64,000 nt of DNA from Polaribacter porphyrae (lineage in GTDB: Bacteria > Bacteroidota > Bacteroidia > Flavobacteriales > Flavobacteriaceae), in NCBI RefSeq assembly GCF_002954685.1, contig NZ_MSCN01000001.1:3699977-3763976 (forward strand). The letters are read 5' to 3'. Of this stretch, positions 23,258 through 32,704 are shown one piece after another. The notes under the pieces are model-generated. The model saw only the letters and a program-made list of their open reading frames with translations, was not told the origin of the DNA and ran no database searches. The first letter of the stretch is position 1. The number at the start of each line of letters is the position of its first letter. A program made the position numbers and the translations under genes.

Positions 23258-25327
23258 ATGGCAGAAGGATTATTACCAATTATAGGAATCAGTTTAGGAT
23301 TAATTCTATTCCTTGTTATTGTTTATTTCGCAATTATTGCGATGTTTTACAAGAAAATTCCTCAAGGAGAAGCTCTTGTAAGAACAGGATTTGGAGGAAC
23401 TAAAGTGGCAACAGACAAAGGATTGTATGTGGTACCAGTTTTTCACAGAGTAGAAATTATGGATATTTCTGTGAAGAAAATCCAAATTGAAAGATTAGGT
23501 AATGAAGGATTGATTTGTAAAGACAATATGCGTGCAGATATTAAGGTTGCCTTTTTTGTACGGGTAAATAACGAAATTGAATACATCAAAAAAGTGGCAC
23601 AAACTATTGGTTGTGCAAGAGCGTCAGACATTAAAACGTTAGAAGATTTATTTGAAGCAAAATTTTCTGAAGCCTTAAAAACTGTTGGTAAAAAGTTTGA
23701 ATTCACGGAACTTTATGAAGCTAGAAGAGAATTTAGAGACGAAATTGTAGATATTATTGGTACAGATTTAAATGGCTATACTTTAGAGGATTGTGCTATT
23801 GATTATTTAGAACAAACTCCAGTTTCTTTCTTAAAACCTGATAATATTTTAGATTCAGAAGGAATCAAGAAAATTACAGAATTAACTGCGGCTCAAAACG
23901 TAAAGTCGAACTTAATAATGCGTGATGAAGAAAAAACGATCCGCAAACAAGATGTAGAAGCACGTGAGGCTATTTTAGAATTGGACAAGCAATTAGCTGA
24001 AAAAGAAGAGCAACAGAAAAGAGAAGTTGCGAATATCAAATCTAGAGAAGAAGCCAATATTTTAAAAGTTTCAGAAGAAGAAAGATTGAAATCTGAAACA
24101 GCAAGAATTTCAACAGAAGAAAAATTGCAAGTAGCCGAAGAAAATATGCAACGTCAAGTAATAGTGGCTGCTAAAAATAAGCAAAGAACAGATGCTGTTG
24201 AAACAGAAAGAGTTGAGAAAGACAGAATGTTAGAAGCTACTGAAAGAGAGCGAATTGTAACATTGGCACAAATAGAAAAAGAGAAAGTTGTTGAGGTAGA
24301 GAAAAAGAACATTCAAGATGTAATTCGTGATCGTGTTGTTTTAGAAAAAGGAGTAGTGCAAGAGCAAGAAAATATGAAAGATATTGAGGCTTTTAAAACT
24401 GCAGATAGAGAAAAACAAGTAAAAATAACTATTGCAGAAGCAGAAGCAGAAGAAGCATTAATTAAAACTACCAAAGCAGCAGAAGCACAGAAACAAGCTG
24501 CAATTCAGCAAGCTGAAGAAATTAATATTGAAGCTTTAGCGAAAAAGCAAGCCAGTGAAAAAGAGGCTGAAGCTCGTAAAATATTAGCAGAAGCAACAGC
24601 AAAAGAAGAAGCGACTATTGGTATGTCTGAAGCACAAGTAATGCACGCAAAAGCAGATGCTCACGAACGTGAAGGCTTGGTTGAAGCATTAATCATTGAG
24701 AAAAAAGCGAAAGCAGAAGCATTAGGAATTGAAGCCAAAGCAGCAGCAATTGAAAAAGAAGGAATGGCTGAAGCAGCTGTTATCAAAGAAAAAGCAATGG
24801 CTGATGCTGTAGGAATTGAAGAAAAAGCAAATGCAATGAAGAAATTAGATGGTGTTGGTAAAGAGCACGAAGAATTCAAGTTGCGTTTAGACAAAGAATT
24901 AAAAGTTGATTTAGCAGAAATTAATATTCAGAAAGAAATTGCAGATGCGCAAGCAAGTGTAATTGCAGAAGCTTTAAAAGCTGCTAATATTGATATTGTT
25001 GGTGGAGAAACGATGTTCTTTGATCAAATTATTGGGCAAATTACCAAGGCAAAAGGCTTTGATAGATTGGTAAATCATTCTGATAATATCCAAGAAGTAA
25101 AAGATGCCATTTTAGGAAGCAATGATGTAAAAGGGAATCTACTTGAAAAAGTAAGAGATTTTGCTGATAAATATAATGTTTCATCAGAAGACTTAAAGAA
25201 TCTTTCTGTAGCAAGTATTTTAATGGATTTAAAATCGAAAACCGCTAGTAAAGATGAAAGCAATTTGTTTTCTAACTTATTAAACTTGGCAAAAGGTTTA
25301 GGTTTGGATAATAAGAAACTAGGTTAA
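23258..25327 (+). CDS. Flotillin-family (SPFH) membrane scaffold protein, YqiK-like
   Basis: The 689-residue protein has an N-terminal membrane segment (about 7-30), an SPFH/PHB domain (about 40-220, starting KKIPQGEALVRTGFGG), then more than 300 residues of Glu/Ala/Lys-rich coiled coil (230-560) with repeated AEA, KEA and EGMAEA blocks, and a C-terminal region of about 110 residues with GGETMFFDQIIGQITKAKG. Flotillins form large cages or patches that organise membrane microdomains. It follows the NfeD-like gene by 14 bases; the pair is the classic flotillin-NfeD combination. Confidence 0.92.
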   Translation: MAEGLLPIIGISLGLILFLVIVYFAIIAMFYKKIPQGEALVRTGFGGTKVATDKGLYVVPVFHRVEIMDISVKKIQIERLGNEGLICKDNMRADIKVAFFVRVNNEIEYIKKVAQTIGCARASDIKTLEDLFEAKFSEALKTVGKKFEFTELYEARREFRDEIVDIIGTDLNGYTLEDCAIDYLEQTPVSFLKPDNILDSEGIKKITELTAAQNVKSNLIMRDEEKTIRKQDVEAREAILELDKQLAEKEEQQKREVANIKSREEANILKVSEEERLKSETARISTEEKLQVAEENMQRQVIVAAKNKQRTDAVETERVEKDRMLEATERERIVTLAQIEKEKVVEVEKKNIQDVIRDRVVLEKGVVQEQENMKDIEAFKTADREKQVKITIAEAEAEEALIKTTKAAEAQKQAAIQQAEEINIEALAKKQASEKEAEARKILAEATAKEEATIGMSEAQVMHAKADAHEREGLVEALIIEKKAKAEALGIEAKAAAIEKEGMAEAAVIKEKAMADAVGIEEKANAMKKLDGVGKEHEEFKLRLDKELKVDLAEINIQKEIADAQASVIAEALKAANIDIVGGETMFFDQIIGQITKAKGFDRLVNHSDNIQEVKDAILGSNDVKGNLLEKVRDFADKYNVSSEDLKNLSVASILMDLKSKTASKDESNLFSNLLNLAKGLGLDNKKLG

Positions 25328-25346
25328 TTCTAATCTCACAAAATAT

Positions 25347-25426
25347 CCTGCAAGGTCTTTTCTTGACCTTGTAGGTATTTATAAGAATTCAGATGTATAC
25401 CTACAAGGTTTTAGAAACCTTGCAGG
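25347..25426. repeat. Pair of related hairpin repeats between the flotillin and AAA+ genes
   Basis: Hairpin one: CCTGCAAGGTC (25347-25357) with GACCTTGTAGG (25365-25375). Hairpin two: CCTACAAGGTTT (25400-25411) with AAACCTTGCAGG (25415-25426). The two are inverted copies of one another, so the block is also one large palindrome. The CCTGCAAGGTTT family is common in flavobacterial intergenic DNA (recalled). It could stop part of the transcripts or protect mRNA ends. Confidence 0.75.
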
Positions 25427-25455
25427 AAAAAGCTAAACCTAGTAATAATATTCAA

Positions 25456-28400
25456 ATGCAAAAAGAAGAAAAAAATAACAATACTATTCTCGAAGAAGGC
25501 ACCTACGAAATCATTCAAGGGCGTCTTCAAAAACAAAAAGAAGCACTTCAAAATAGACTTGGGCAGCTAAACCAAGAACGTGCAAAAGTATTTGGTAGTG
25601 TAGAAACCAAGCTGATTGCAAACAACAGAATCAATACAGAAAATAACTGCATTGCTAGAGACATTATTACGATTGGAGAGGTTAGTGTTTTTGGGTACAA
25701 TGTACATTTTGGGTTAAGAACCGAAGTGAAATTAGATGATGTTTTCAGTATATATTCTTATGATGGTTCTCAATTTGTCAATAAAAAATTAGACCTTTTA
25801 CAAAACGAAACCTTCATTACAGATTTTACTAATCTTTACAAATATTACAGAAATACTATTTTTAGCAAGTTCGCCATTGTTGGCAATTATTTGCATATGG
25901 TTTTTCAGTTGAGTGAAAGTCCAAGTGATATTAAAACCTTTAAATGGTTAATTGCTGACAGTAATTTAACCTATGTTGATAATAGAAGCGAACACGAATA
26001 CGTGTTTCCAAATCAGCACGAATTCAAATGGCAAGAAGTTACAAGAGAGATGCATTTTTACGGAAAACATCCTCATATTGGTATTTTAGACAAGGTTTTT
26101 GTAGAAACTGTTGGAGGCGATTTAACCATTAAAATTGAGAATAATACAGAAGAAGGTAAAGGAATTTATGATGAGCCAGTTACGCACCCAGATCAAACTT
26201 TAGATGATGGACAATATAGATTTGCAGATTTAGGAAATCTGATTGTTTTAGAAATCAAACCTTTTCAAGAAGATGCTCGTTATTTTGTGTACAATCATAA
26301 AATTCAAGAGGTTAAAAAGATTGATACTGTTAAAGATGCAGCTGTTTTGTTGCCAAATGATCAAGGAATTATTTTTTCTAACGGATATTATTTGCAATCT
26401 GGAGCGTTTAAAATCTTCGACAATCAGTTGTCAGATTTAAAATTTCAAGACAAAATTACTTCGCAAAATGGCGAAGATTTTTTCTATGTTTTTTATCAAG
26501 AAAAAACCGGATTATATGTACTGATGTCTTACAATGTGATTGAGCAAGAAGTAAAAACGCCAATCATTTGTAACGGATTCACGTTCTTAAAAAATGGCGA
26601 ATTGTGTTATTTTAAAGATGGCGAAGATCAAACCAGACATCACGTAATTCAAATTTGGCAAACTCCCTTTATTCAAGGGGCAGAAGTTCCATCAGAACAT
26701 AAAGATTCATTCCTTTATAAAGTTGGAAATAAGGATATTGTAAAAGCAATGGCAGAATGTCAAGTGCTGATTACATTGTTAAATAAAGAAGATAATTATG
26801 ATGGTTTGTATGAAGATATTGCCAAGACTTCTTTAGATATTATTGATAGTTATTATTGGATTAAAGAACCAAAAACCTACGAATTATCAATCCCTTTATC
26901 AGGCATAAATGAAGCTGCAAATGCTGCAATTGATGAGTTTGATAAAGTAGTACAACTGCGAAAAAATGCAGCAAAAATTACCGAAGAAATTTCGAGTAAA
27001 ACCAATCGTTTTTTCAGTAAAATAAAAAGTACCTCTTTTAAAATAATTGATGATTTTGTACAAGCCTTATCAGAGTTAAGAACCTTGAGAGGAGAAATCA
27101 TTGGTTTTAAAGAAGTACGTTATGTAGATGTTGATTATTTAGAAAAACTAGAAGAAGAACTTACAGCACAATCAGACACTATTTCGCAAAGATGTGTTGC
27201 TTTTCTGTTAGATGAAAAAGCCTTGTTGCCTTATCATAAAAGAGTAGCAGAAAAGGAAACTGCATTAGAAAATATTCAAAAAGTAATTGCAGGTAAAGCT
27301 TTAGAAGATGAGGTAAATCAGATTGTGGCAGATTTAGAATTGCTGATTGATATTGTTTCTAATTTAGAAATTGAGGATACATCACATTCTACCAAAATTA
27401 TTGATGCCATTTCGTTGATTTTTTCAACTATAAATCAGTTAAAATCGGGCATTAAAAATAAAATAAAGTCGCTAAGTGCAGAAGAAGCCAATGCCGATTT
27501 TGCTGCCAAAATTAAGTTGATAGACCAAAGTATCGTCAACTATTTAGATATTGCAACTACTCCAGAAAAAACAGATGAACTACTGAATAAAGTGGCAATC
27601 CAATTAGAAGATTTGGAAGGTAGGTTTGCAGATTATGACCAATTTATTGCAGATATTCTTGAAAAAAGAGAAGAAGTTTACAATGCATTTCAGGCAAAGA
27701 AAAGTAGCATTATTGAAGCTAGAAATAAAAAAGCGATTGCTTTAGAAACGGCTGCAAAACGAATTTTAAACGGAGTTGTAAAAAAGGCAGAAAGCTTTAA
27801 ATTTCAGAATGAAATCAATGGGTATTTCGCATCAGATTTAATGATTAATAAACTGCGAGACATCATCAAACAATTGTATGATTTAGATGATGGTGGAAAA
27901 GCAGAAATGATTGAAACTGGTTTAAAAACCGCCAAAGAAGATGCTACAAGAAAGCTTAAAGACAAGCAAGATTTATATGAAGATGGAGAGAATGTAATTA
28001 AGTTTGGAAAACATAAATTTGGAGTCAACAAACAGGTTTTAGATTTAACGATTGTTTATAAAGATAAATCACTTTTTTATCATTTAACAGGAACTGATTT
28101 TTACCAAGAAATTGACAATGAAATCTTACTAAAATCAGAAAAATACTGGAATCAATCTTTTGTTTCAGAAAATGAAAATATATACAGAGCTTCGTATTTA
28201 GCTTACAGAATTACCCAAGAAAATTCCATCGAAAAACTGTATAACACTTCTGATGAAGCCTTACTGGAATTGGTGAAAAGTGTAGCTTCTAAAAGTTATA
28301 CAGAAGGTTACACAAAAGGAGTTCACGATTTAGATGCTTATAAGGTTTTAAAGACGTTTATTGTTAAAGAAACCTCTTTAGGTTTGTTGAAATTCTCTCC

Positions 28401-30333
28401 GAAAACAAGAGCTTTTGCACAATTATTTTGGCATTGTTTATCAGAAGAAAAAAGCACATTTTATGGAGACAAAATCAAAGCTTCTGCGGAAGTGTTGCGT
28501 GTGTTTATGAAAAGTAAAAGTCATTTACAATTAGTAGAAGATTTAGGGAAATCCATTCATAAAGTTTTTAAAGAACATTTGAAAAATATTTCTGAATACG
28601 AGGCTTCAAATCAAACTGAAATTGCTACCTATTTATTTAAAGAATTGAGTGATGAAGTTTCATTTTCTGTAAGTCAGAAGTCCATCTCTTTATTTGATGA
28701 ATTTACCAAAGTAATTAATGACAAGAAGAATGTTCAAAATTTAAGAACCGAAATTCAATTGATTGAAAATGAATCATATAAAATTGATTTAGCAACAGAA
28801 TGGGTTTCATCATTTATAAAAGCTGAACATCCAGAAGACATCAACTATTTGTATGAAGTGGTTTGTTTGTTTTTATATGAAGATAAATCTGCCAGAAATA
28901 TTGTAAATGTTGAAGCAGAAGAAATCATTACAAATTTATCAGGAAGTCATCCTTCTATAAAAAATCAAGAATTATTGTTTGATTATCATCAATTTGTACA
29001 ACAATTAGAGCATTTTGCTATTGTGGAAATTGCAGGATTCAATCAATATAAAAAAGAAAAACACCAAGTTACAGAAGATTTAAAAGAAGCTTTAAAGCTT
29101 GAAGAATTCAAGCCAAGAGTTTTGACTTCTTTTGTGAGAAATCAATTGATAGATCAAGTGTATTTGCCACTTTTTGGCGATAATTTATCCAAACAATTGG
29201 GAAGTGTAGGTAGCAATAAACGTACAGACAGAATGGGTATGTTGTTGTTGATTTCGCCTCCAGGTTATGGTAAAACTACGTTGATGGAATATTTGGCAAA
29301 CAGATTAGGTTTTATTTTTATGAAGATAAATGGGCCAGCAATTGGTCACGAAGTTACTTCTGTAGATCCAATGTCTGCCAACAATATTGCTGCTCGTGAA
29401 GAGTTAAAAAAACTGAATCTTGCTTTTGAAATGGGGAATAATGTGATGTTGTATTTAGATGATATTCAGCATTGTAATCCAGAGTTTTTACAAAAATTTA
29501 TTTCTTTAGCAGACGGAACACGTAAAATTGAAGGTGTTTATAATGGGCAACCTAAAACATACGATTTTAGAGATAAAAAGTTCTGTGTAATTATGGCTGG
29601 AAATCCATACACAGAAAGTGGAGATAAGTTTCAAATTCCAGATATGTTAGCCAACAGAGCAGATATTTACAATTTGGGAGATATTATTGGTGATACTGAA
29701 TCTTTATTTAAAATGAGTTTGATTGAAAACTCGTTGACTTCAAATCCTATTTTAAATCAGATATCCAATACGCATTTTGAGGATATTTATCAATTGATGA
29801 AAATTGTAGAAACAGGAAATCGAGAAGGAATTGAGTTAAAAGGCAATTATACCAAACAAGAATTGAATGATTACTTGTCTGTTTTAGAAAAAGTAATGAT
29901 TGTAAGAGATAGAGTAATGGAAGTGAATGCAGCGTATATAAAATCGGCTGCAATGGATGAGCAAAACAGAACAGAACCAGCCTTTAAATTACAAGGATCT
30001 TATAGAGATATGAATAAATTGGTGGCAAAAATTGTTCCGATTATGAACAACAAAGAGCTGGAAATTTTATTGTTATCTCATTATGAAAACGAATCGCAAA
30101 CCTTAACTAGTGCAGCTGAATCCAATTTATTGAAATACAAAGAATTGGGTGGTTTATTAACTTCAGATGAAAAACAACGTTGGGAAAACATTAAAGCTAC
30201 TTTTGTAAAAAACAACAAATTAAAAGGTTTTGGTAATGCCAATGAAATGGCTCAAGTTTTAGCACAGATGATGCAGTTTAGCGAAAATTTGGAGGGAATT
30301 CAAGAAGTTTTACGAAAAGGATTAGAGAAATAA
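25456..30333 (+). CDS. Giant AAA+ ATPase with DUF3686 region
   Basis: Start set at ATG 25456 (MQKEEKNNNTILEEG); the longer frame from 25393 would begin inside the repeat hairpin and code for a non-conserved leader. The 1625-residue protein has a short coiled coil, a beta-rich N-terminal third with the look of DUF3686 (often labelled DNA repair ATPase, an old automatic name), a long helical middle (about 450-1190), and a C-terminal AAA+ domain: Walker A SPPGYGKTT with Lys1273, Walker B LYLDDIQ near 1332-1338, sensor-1 Asn in MAGNPYTESG. It is cytosolic with no membrane span. In this operon it is likely the motor that acts on PspA or flotillin assemblies, by analogy to Vps4 on ESCRT-III (inference). 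Confidence 0.85.
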   Translation: MQKEEKNNNTILEEGTYEIIQGRLQKQKEALQNRLGQLNQERAKVFGSVETKLIANNRINTENNCIARDIITIGEVSVFGYNVHFGLRTEVKLDDVFSIYSYDGSQFVNKKLDLLQNETFITDFTNLYKYYRNTIFSKFAIVGNYLHMVFQLSESPSDIKTFKWLIADSNLTYVDNRSEHEYVFPNQHEFKWQEVTREMHFYGKHPHIGILDKVFVETVGGDLTIKIENNTEEGKGIYDEPVTHPDQTLDDGQYRFADLGNLIVLEIKPFQEDARYFVYNHKIQEVKKIDTVKDAAVLLPNDQGIIFSNGYYLQSGAFKIFDNQLSDLKFQDKITSQNGEDFFYVFYQEKTGLYVLMSYNVIEQEVKTPIICNGFTFLKNGELCYFKDGEDQTRHHVIQIWQTPFIQGAEVPSEHKDSFLYKVGNKDIVKAMAECQVLITLLNKEDNYDGLYEDIAKTSLDIIDSYYWIKEPKTYELSIPLSGINEAANAAIDEFDKVVQLRKNAAKITEEISSKTNRFFSKIKSTSFKIIDDFVQALSELRTLRGEIIGFKEVRYVDVDYLEKLEEELTAQSDTISQRCVAFLLDEKALLPYHKRVAEKETALENIQKVIAGKALEDEVNQIVADLELLIDIVSNLEIEDTSHSTKIIDAISLIFSTINQLKSGIKNKIKSLSAEEANADFAAKIKLIDQSIVNYLDIATTPEKTDELLNKVAIQLEDLEGRFADYDQFIADILEKREEVYNAFQAKKSSIIEARNKKAIALETAAKRILNGVVKKAESFKFQNEINGYFASDLMINKLRDIIKQLYDLDDGGKAEMIETGLKTAKEDATRKLKDKQDLYEDGENVIKFGKHKFGVNKQVLDLTIVYKDKSLFYHLTGTDFYQEIDNEILLKSEKYWNQSFVSENENIYRASYLAYRITQENSIEKLYNTSDEALLELVKSVASKSYTEGYTKGVHDLDAYKVLKTFIVKETSLGLLKFSPKTRAFAQLFWHCLSEEKSTFYGDKIKASAEVLRVFMKSKSHLQLVEDLGKSIHKVFKEHLKNISEYEASNQTEIATYLFKELSDEVSFSVSQKSISLFDEFTKVINDKKNVQNLRTEIQLIENESYKIDLATEWVSSFIKAEHPEDINYLYEVVCLFLYEDKSARNIVNVEAEEIITNLSGSHPSIKNQELLFDYHQFVQQLEHFAIVEIAGFNQYKKEKHQVTEDLKEALKLEEFKPRVLTSFVRNQLIDQVYLPLFGDNLSKQLGSVGSNKRTDRMGMLLLISPPGYGKTTLMEYLANRLGFIFMKINGPAIGHEVTSVDPMSANNIAAREELKKLNLAFEMGNNVMLYLDDIQHCNPEFLQKFISLADGTRKIEGVYNGQPKTYDFRDKKFCVIMAGNPYTESGDKFQIPDMLANRADIYNLGDIIGDTESLFKMSLIENSLTSNPILNQISNTHFEDIYQLMKIVETGNREGIELKGNYTKQELNDYLSVLEKVMIVRDRVMEVNAAYIKSAAMDEQNRTEPAFKLQGSYRDMNKLVAKIVPIMNNKELEILLLSHYENESQTLTSAAESNLLKYKELGGLLTSDEKQRWENIKATFVKNNKLKGFGNANEMAQVLAQMMQFSENLEGIQEVLRKGLEK

Positions 30334-30344
30334 ACGAAATAATG

Positions 30345-30352
30345 TATTTTTG
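30345..30352 (+). promoter_or_regulatory. -7 element for bioB
   Basis: TATTTTTG fits TAnnTTTG, 22 bases before the bioB ATG and 12 bases after the stop of the AAA+ gene, so bioB probably has its own promoter rather than belonging to that operon. Confidence 0.5.
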
Positions 30353-30374
30353 ATTTATCAATTAGACAATATTT

Positions 30375-31472
30375 ATGAGCGAAGTAAGACACAACTGGAC
30401 GAAAGAAGAAATATTAGAAATTTACAATAAACCTTTAATGGAATTGCTGTATGATGCAGCAACAATTCATAGAAAACAACACGACCCAAATGTTGTTCAA
30501 GTATCTACTTTATTATCAATAAAAACAGGAGGTTGTTCTGAAGATTGTGGGTATTGTCCACAAGCAGCAAGATATCATACCAATGTTGAAGGTAATGATT
30601 TAATGACTGTTAATCAGGTAAAAGCTCAAGCTTTACGTGCCAAAGAATCTGGAAGTTCTAGAGTTTGTATGGGTGCAGCTTGGAGAAATGTGAAAGATGG
30701 GCCAGAGTTTGATCAAGTTTTAGAAATGGTAAGAAGTATCAATAAACTAGAAATGGAAGTTTGTTGTACACTTGGTATGGTTACTGAAAATCAGGCTCAA
30801 AGATTGGCAGAAGCAGGTTTGTATGCATACAATCATAATTTAGATTCATCAGAAGAATATTATAAAGAAGTCATTTCTACAAGAGGTTATCAAGATCGTT
30901 TAGATACTATTGATAATGTGCGTAAAACAAACGTAACTGTTTGTTCAGGTGGAATTATTGGAATGGGAGAATCTGCTGAAGATAGAGCAGGAATGTTGGT
31001 GGCTTTATCGACTTTAAATCCGCAACCAGAATCTACACCAATTAATGCTTTAGTTGCAGTTGAAGGAACACCTTTAGAAGATGAAAAACCTGTAGAAATT
31101 TGGGATATGATTAGAATGGTAGCTACAACTAGAATTGTATTGCCAGAAACACAAGTTCGTTTATCAGCAGGAAGAACGCAAATGAGTAGAGAAGGACAAG
31201 CGATGTGTTTCTTTGCAGGAGCAAATTCTATTTTTGCAGGAGATAAATTATTGACAACTCCAAATCCTGATGTAAATGAGGATATGAAAATGTTTGAGTT
31301 ACTTGGCTTAAATCCGCAGAAACCCTTTACTAAAAAGGTACAACCACAAACTGTAGAAGCTAAAGATTCTCAACTTGAAGCGTTAGGAGAAAAACCCAAA
31401 TGGACAAGACCAGACTATAAAATTGAAAGAAACGAAGCTGCTAAACAAAAAGGGAAAGCAGTAAAGATCTAA
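30375..31472 (+). CDS. bioB: Biotin synthase
   Basis: The 365-residue radical SAM enzyme inserts sulfur into dethiobiotin. The SAM cluster motif is Cys54, Cys58, Cys61 (GGCSEDCGYCPQ); the later Cys, Asp and Arg residues that hold the second cluster are in VCMGAAWRN, MEVCCTLGMV, NHNLDSS and VRLSAGRTQMS. Length is normal with a Lys-rich C-terminal tail. It is 12 kb from bioA and bioF, with a terminator after it. Confidence 0.97.
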   Translation: MSEVRHNWTKEEILEIYNKPLMELLYDAATIHRKQHDPNVVQVSTLLSIKTGGCSEDCGYCPQAARYHTNVEGNDLMTVNQVKAQALRAKESGSSRVCMGAAWRNVKDGPEFDQVLEMVRSINKLEMEVCCTLGMVTENQAQRLAEAGLYAYNHNLDSSEEYYKEVISTRGYQDRLDTIDNVRKTNVTVCSGGIIGMGESAEDRAGMLVALSTLNPQPESTPINALVAVEGTPLEDEKPVEIWDMIRMVATTRIVLPETQVRLSAGRTQMSREGQAMCFFAGANSIFAGDKLLTTPNPDVNEDMKMFELLGLNPQKPFTKKVQPQTVEAKDSQLEALGEKPKWTRPDYKIERNEAAKQKGKAVKI

Positions 31473-31494
31473 AAAGATACAACTTTTATATGAT

Positions 31495-31523
31495 AACCAT
31501 CGTCTAATTTTTAGAGGATGGTT
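31495..31523 (+). terminator. Intrinsic terminator after bioB
   Basis: AACCATC (31495-31501) pairs with GATGGTT (31517-31523), with an inner TCTAA/TTAGA stem, followed by TTCTTTTTTTTT. Confidence 0.85.
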
Positions 31524-31532
31524 TTCTTTTTT

Positions 31533-31565
31533 TTGTAACTTTTTTCTTACAATTTGTTAACTTTG
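31533..31565 (+). promoter_or_regulatory. Promoter of the cupin/JmjC-like gene
   Basis: TTG (31533-31535), 22 bases, then TAACTTTG (31558-31565). Matches the flavobacterial TTG-N17-23-TAnnTTTG form; the ATG is 19 bases downstream. Confidence 0.6.
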
Positions 31566-31584
31566 TATTTTAATTTTTCAATCA

Positions 31585-32427
31585 ATGAGTTTAGATTTAT
31601 CTCAAATAGATCGTGTAAAAACAATAACGAAAGAAGATTTTATTAACAACTACTTCAAACCTCAAAAACCTGTAGTTATTGAGAATTTTATTGAAGATTG
31701 GCCAGCATATAAAAAATGGAGTTTAGCTTATATGAAGGAAGTAGCAGGTGAAAAAGTTGTGCCTTTATATGATGATAGACCTGTAGATTACAAAGATGGT
31801 TTTAATGAGCCTCATGCCACAATGAAAATGGCTGATTATGTAGATTTATTAAAAAAAGAGCCAACAAAATTTAGAATTTTTCTTTGGAATATCTTAAAAG
31901 AAGTGCCTATTTTACAAAAAGATTTTAAGTATCCAGATTTTGGTTTACGTTTGATGAAAGGTTTACCTATGTTGTTTTTTGGGGGTACAGATTCCTACAC
32001 GTTTATGCATTATGATATTGATTTAGCAAATATTTTCCACTTCCATTTTGAAGGAAAAAAAGAGGTAATTTTATTTGATCAAAAACAGAATAAACATCTT
32101 TATAAAATTCCTTTTTCATTAATTACAAGAGAAGATATCGATTTTTCAAACCCAGATTTTGAGAAATGGCCAACATTAAAAAACGCAAAAGGGTATATTG
32201 CAAATTTAGAACATGGAAACACCTTATATATGCCTGAAGGTTATTGGCATTATATGAAATACTTAACACCTGGTTTTTCTATGAGTTTAAGAGCCATAGC
32301 TAGAAATCCTAAAAATCTTGGCAAAGCTGTGTATAATGTTTTTGTAATGAGGACTATAGATAATATTATGAGAAGAATAAGAGGTCAAAAATGGATTGAC
32401 TGGAAAAATGAGCAGGCAATTAAATAA
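31585..32427 (+). CDS. Cupin-like JmjC-domain oxygenase
   Basis: The 280-residue protein belongs to the cupin_8/JmjC-like group of Fe(II)/2-oxoglutarate oxygenases. The iron ligands would be His142 and Asp144 (FMHYDID) and His222 (GYWHYMKYL); the N-terminal FKPQKPVVIENFIEDWPAYK is typical of the family. Relatives hydroxylate proteins or small molecules; the substrate here is not known. It has its own promoter and is followed by the small zinc-ribbon gene. Confidence 0.87.
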   Translation: MSLDLSQIDRVKTITKEDFINNYFKPQKPVVIENFIEDWPAYKKWSLAYMKEVAGEKVVPLYDDRPVDYKDGFNEPHATMKMADYVDLLKKEPTKFRIFLWNILKEVPILQKDFKYPDFGLRLMKGLPMLFFGGTDSYTFMHYDIDLANIFHFHFEGKKEVILFDQKQNKHLYKIPFSLITREDIDFSNPDFEKWPTLKNAKGYIANLEHGNTLYMPEGYWHYMKYLTPGFSMSLRAIARNPKNLGKAVYNVFVMRTIDNIMRRIRGQKWIDWKNEQAIK

Positions 32428-32495
32428 ATTTAACATTTTTTATAATAGATAGTTGATTTTGAGTATATTGCATCGTCAAACAAACTATTCTAACT

Positions 32496-32651
32496 ATGAA
32501 AGCCTGTCCAAGATGTAAATCTGTGTCTAGGCACAGAATGAAAAGAAAGGCAGTTGTTAAATTAATACCAGGTACAAAATCTTATGCTTGTGATAAGTGT
32601 AACACACAATACACTTGGTTTTCTTTTATCAATCGTTCTTTAAGAGTTTAA
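32496..32651 (+). CDS. 51-residue zinc-ribbon protein
   Basis: A small gene not exceeding usual ORF length limits: MKACPRCKSVSRHRMKRKAV at the N terminus, then a strand-loop and CDKCNTQYTWFSF. CxxC at residues 4-7 and 32-35 make a treble zinc ribbon. Strongly basic between the knuckles. It lies 68 bases after the cupin gene and ends right at a strong terminator, which supports it as a real gene. Function unknown. Confidence 0.8.
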   Translation: MKACPRCKSVSRHRMKRKAVVKLIPGTKSYACDKCNTQYTWFSFINRSLRV

Positions 32652-32680
32652 AAAAATCCTCGCATTTTGCGAGGATTTTT
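32652..32680. terminator. Strong bidirectional terminator
   Basis: A perfect 12-bp stem (32652-32663 with 32669-32680), loop ATTTT, A-tract before and T-tract after. Serves the zinc-ribbon gene rightward and rseP leftward. Confidence 0.92.
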
Positions 32681-32704
32681 GATTATTATTAAGTACTAAC
32701 GTTT

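Noticed and set aside
24661..24894. Leftward Ala/Ser-rich frame in the flotillin gene
   Set aside because: Antisense shadow of the Glu/Ala/Lys coiled coil.
25347..25426. CRISPR-like repeat block
   Set aside because: Only two inverted hairpins, no regular spacers and no cas genes.
25393..25455. Upstream extension of the AAA+ gene
   Set aside because: Coded by a hairpin repeat; no sign that it is protein.
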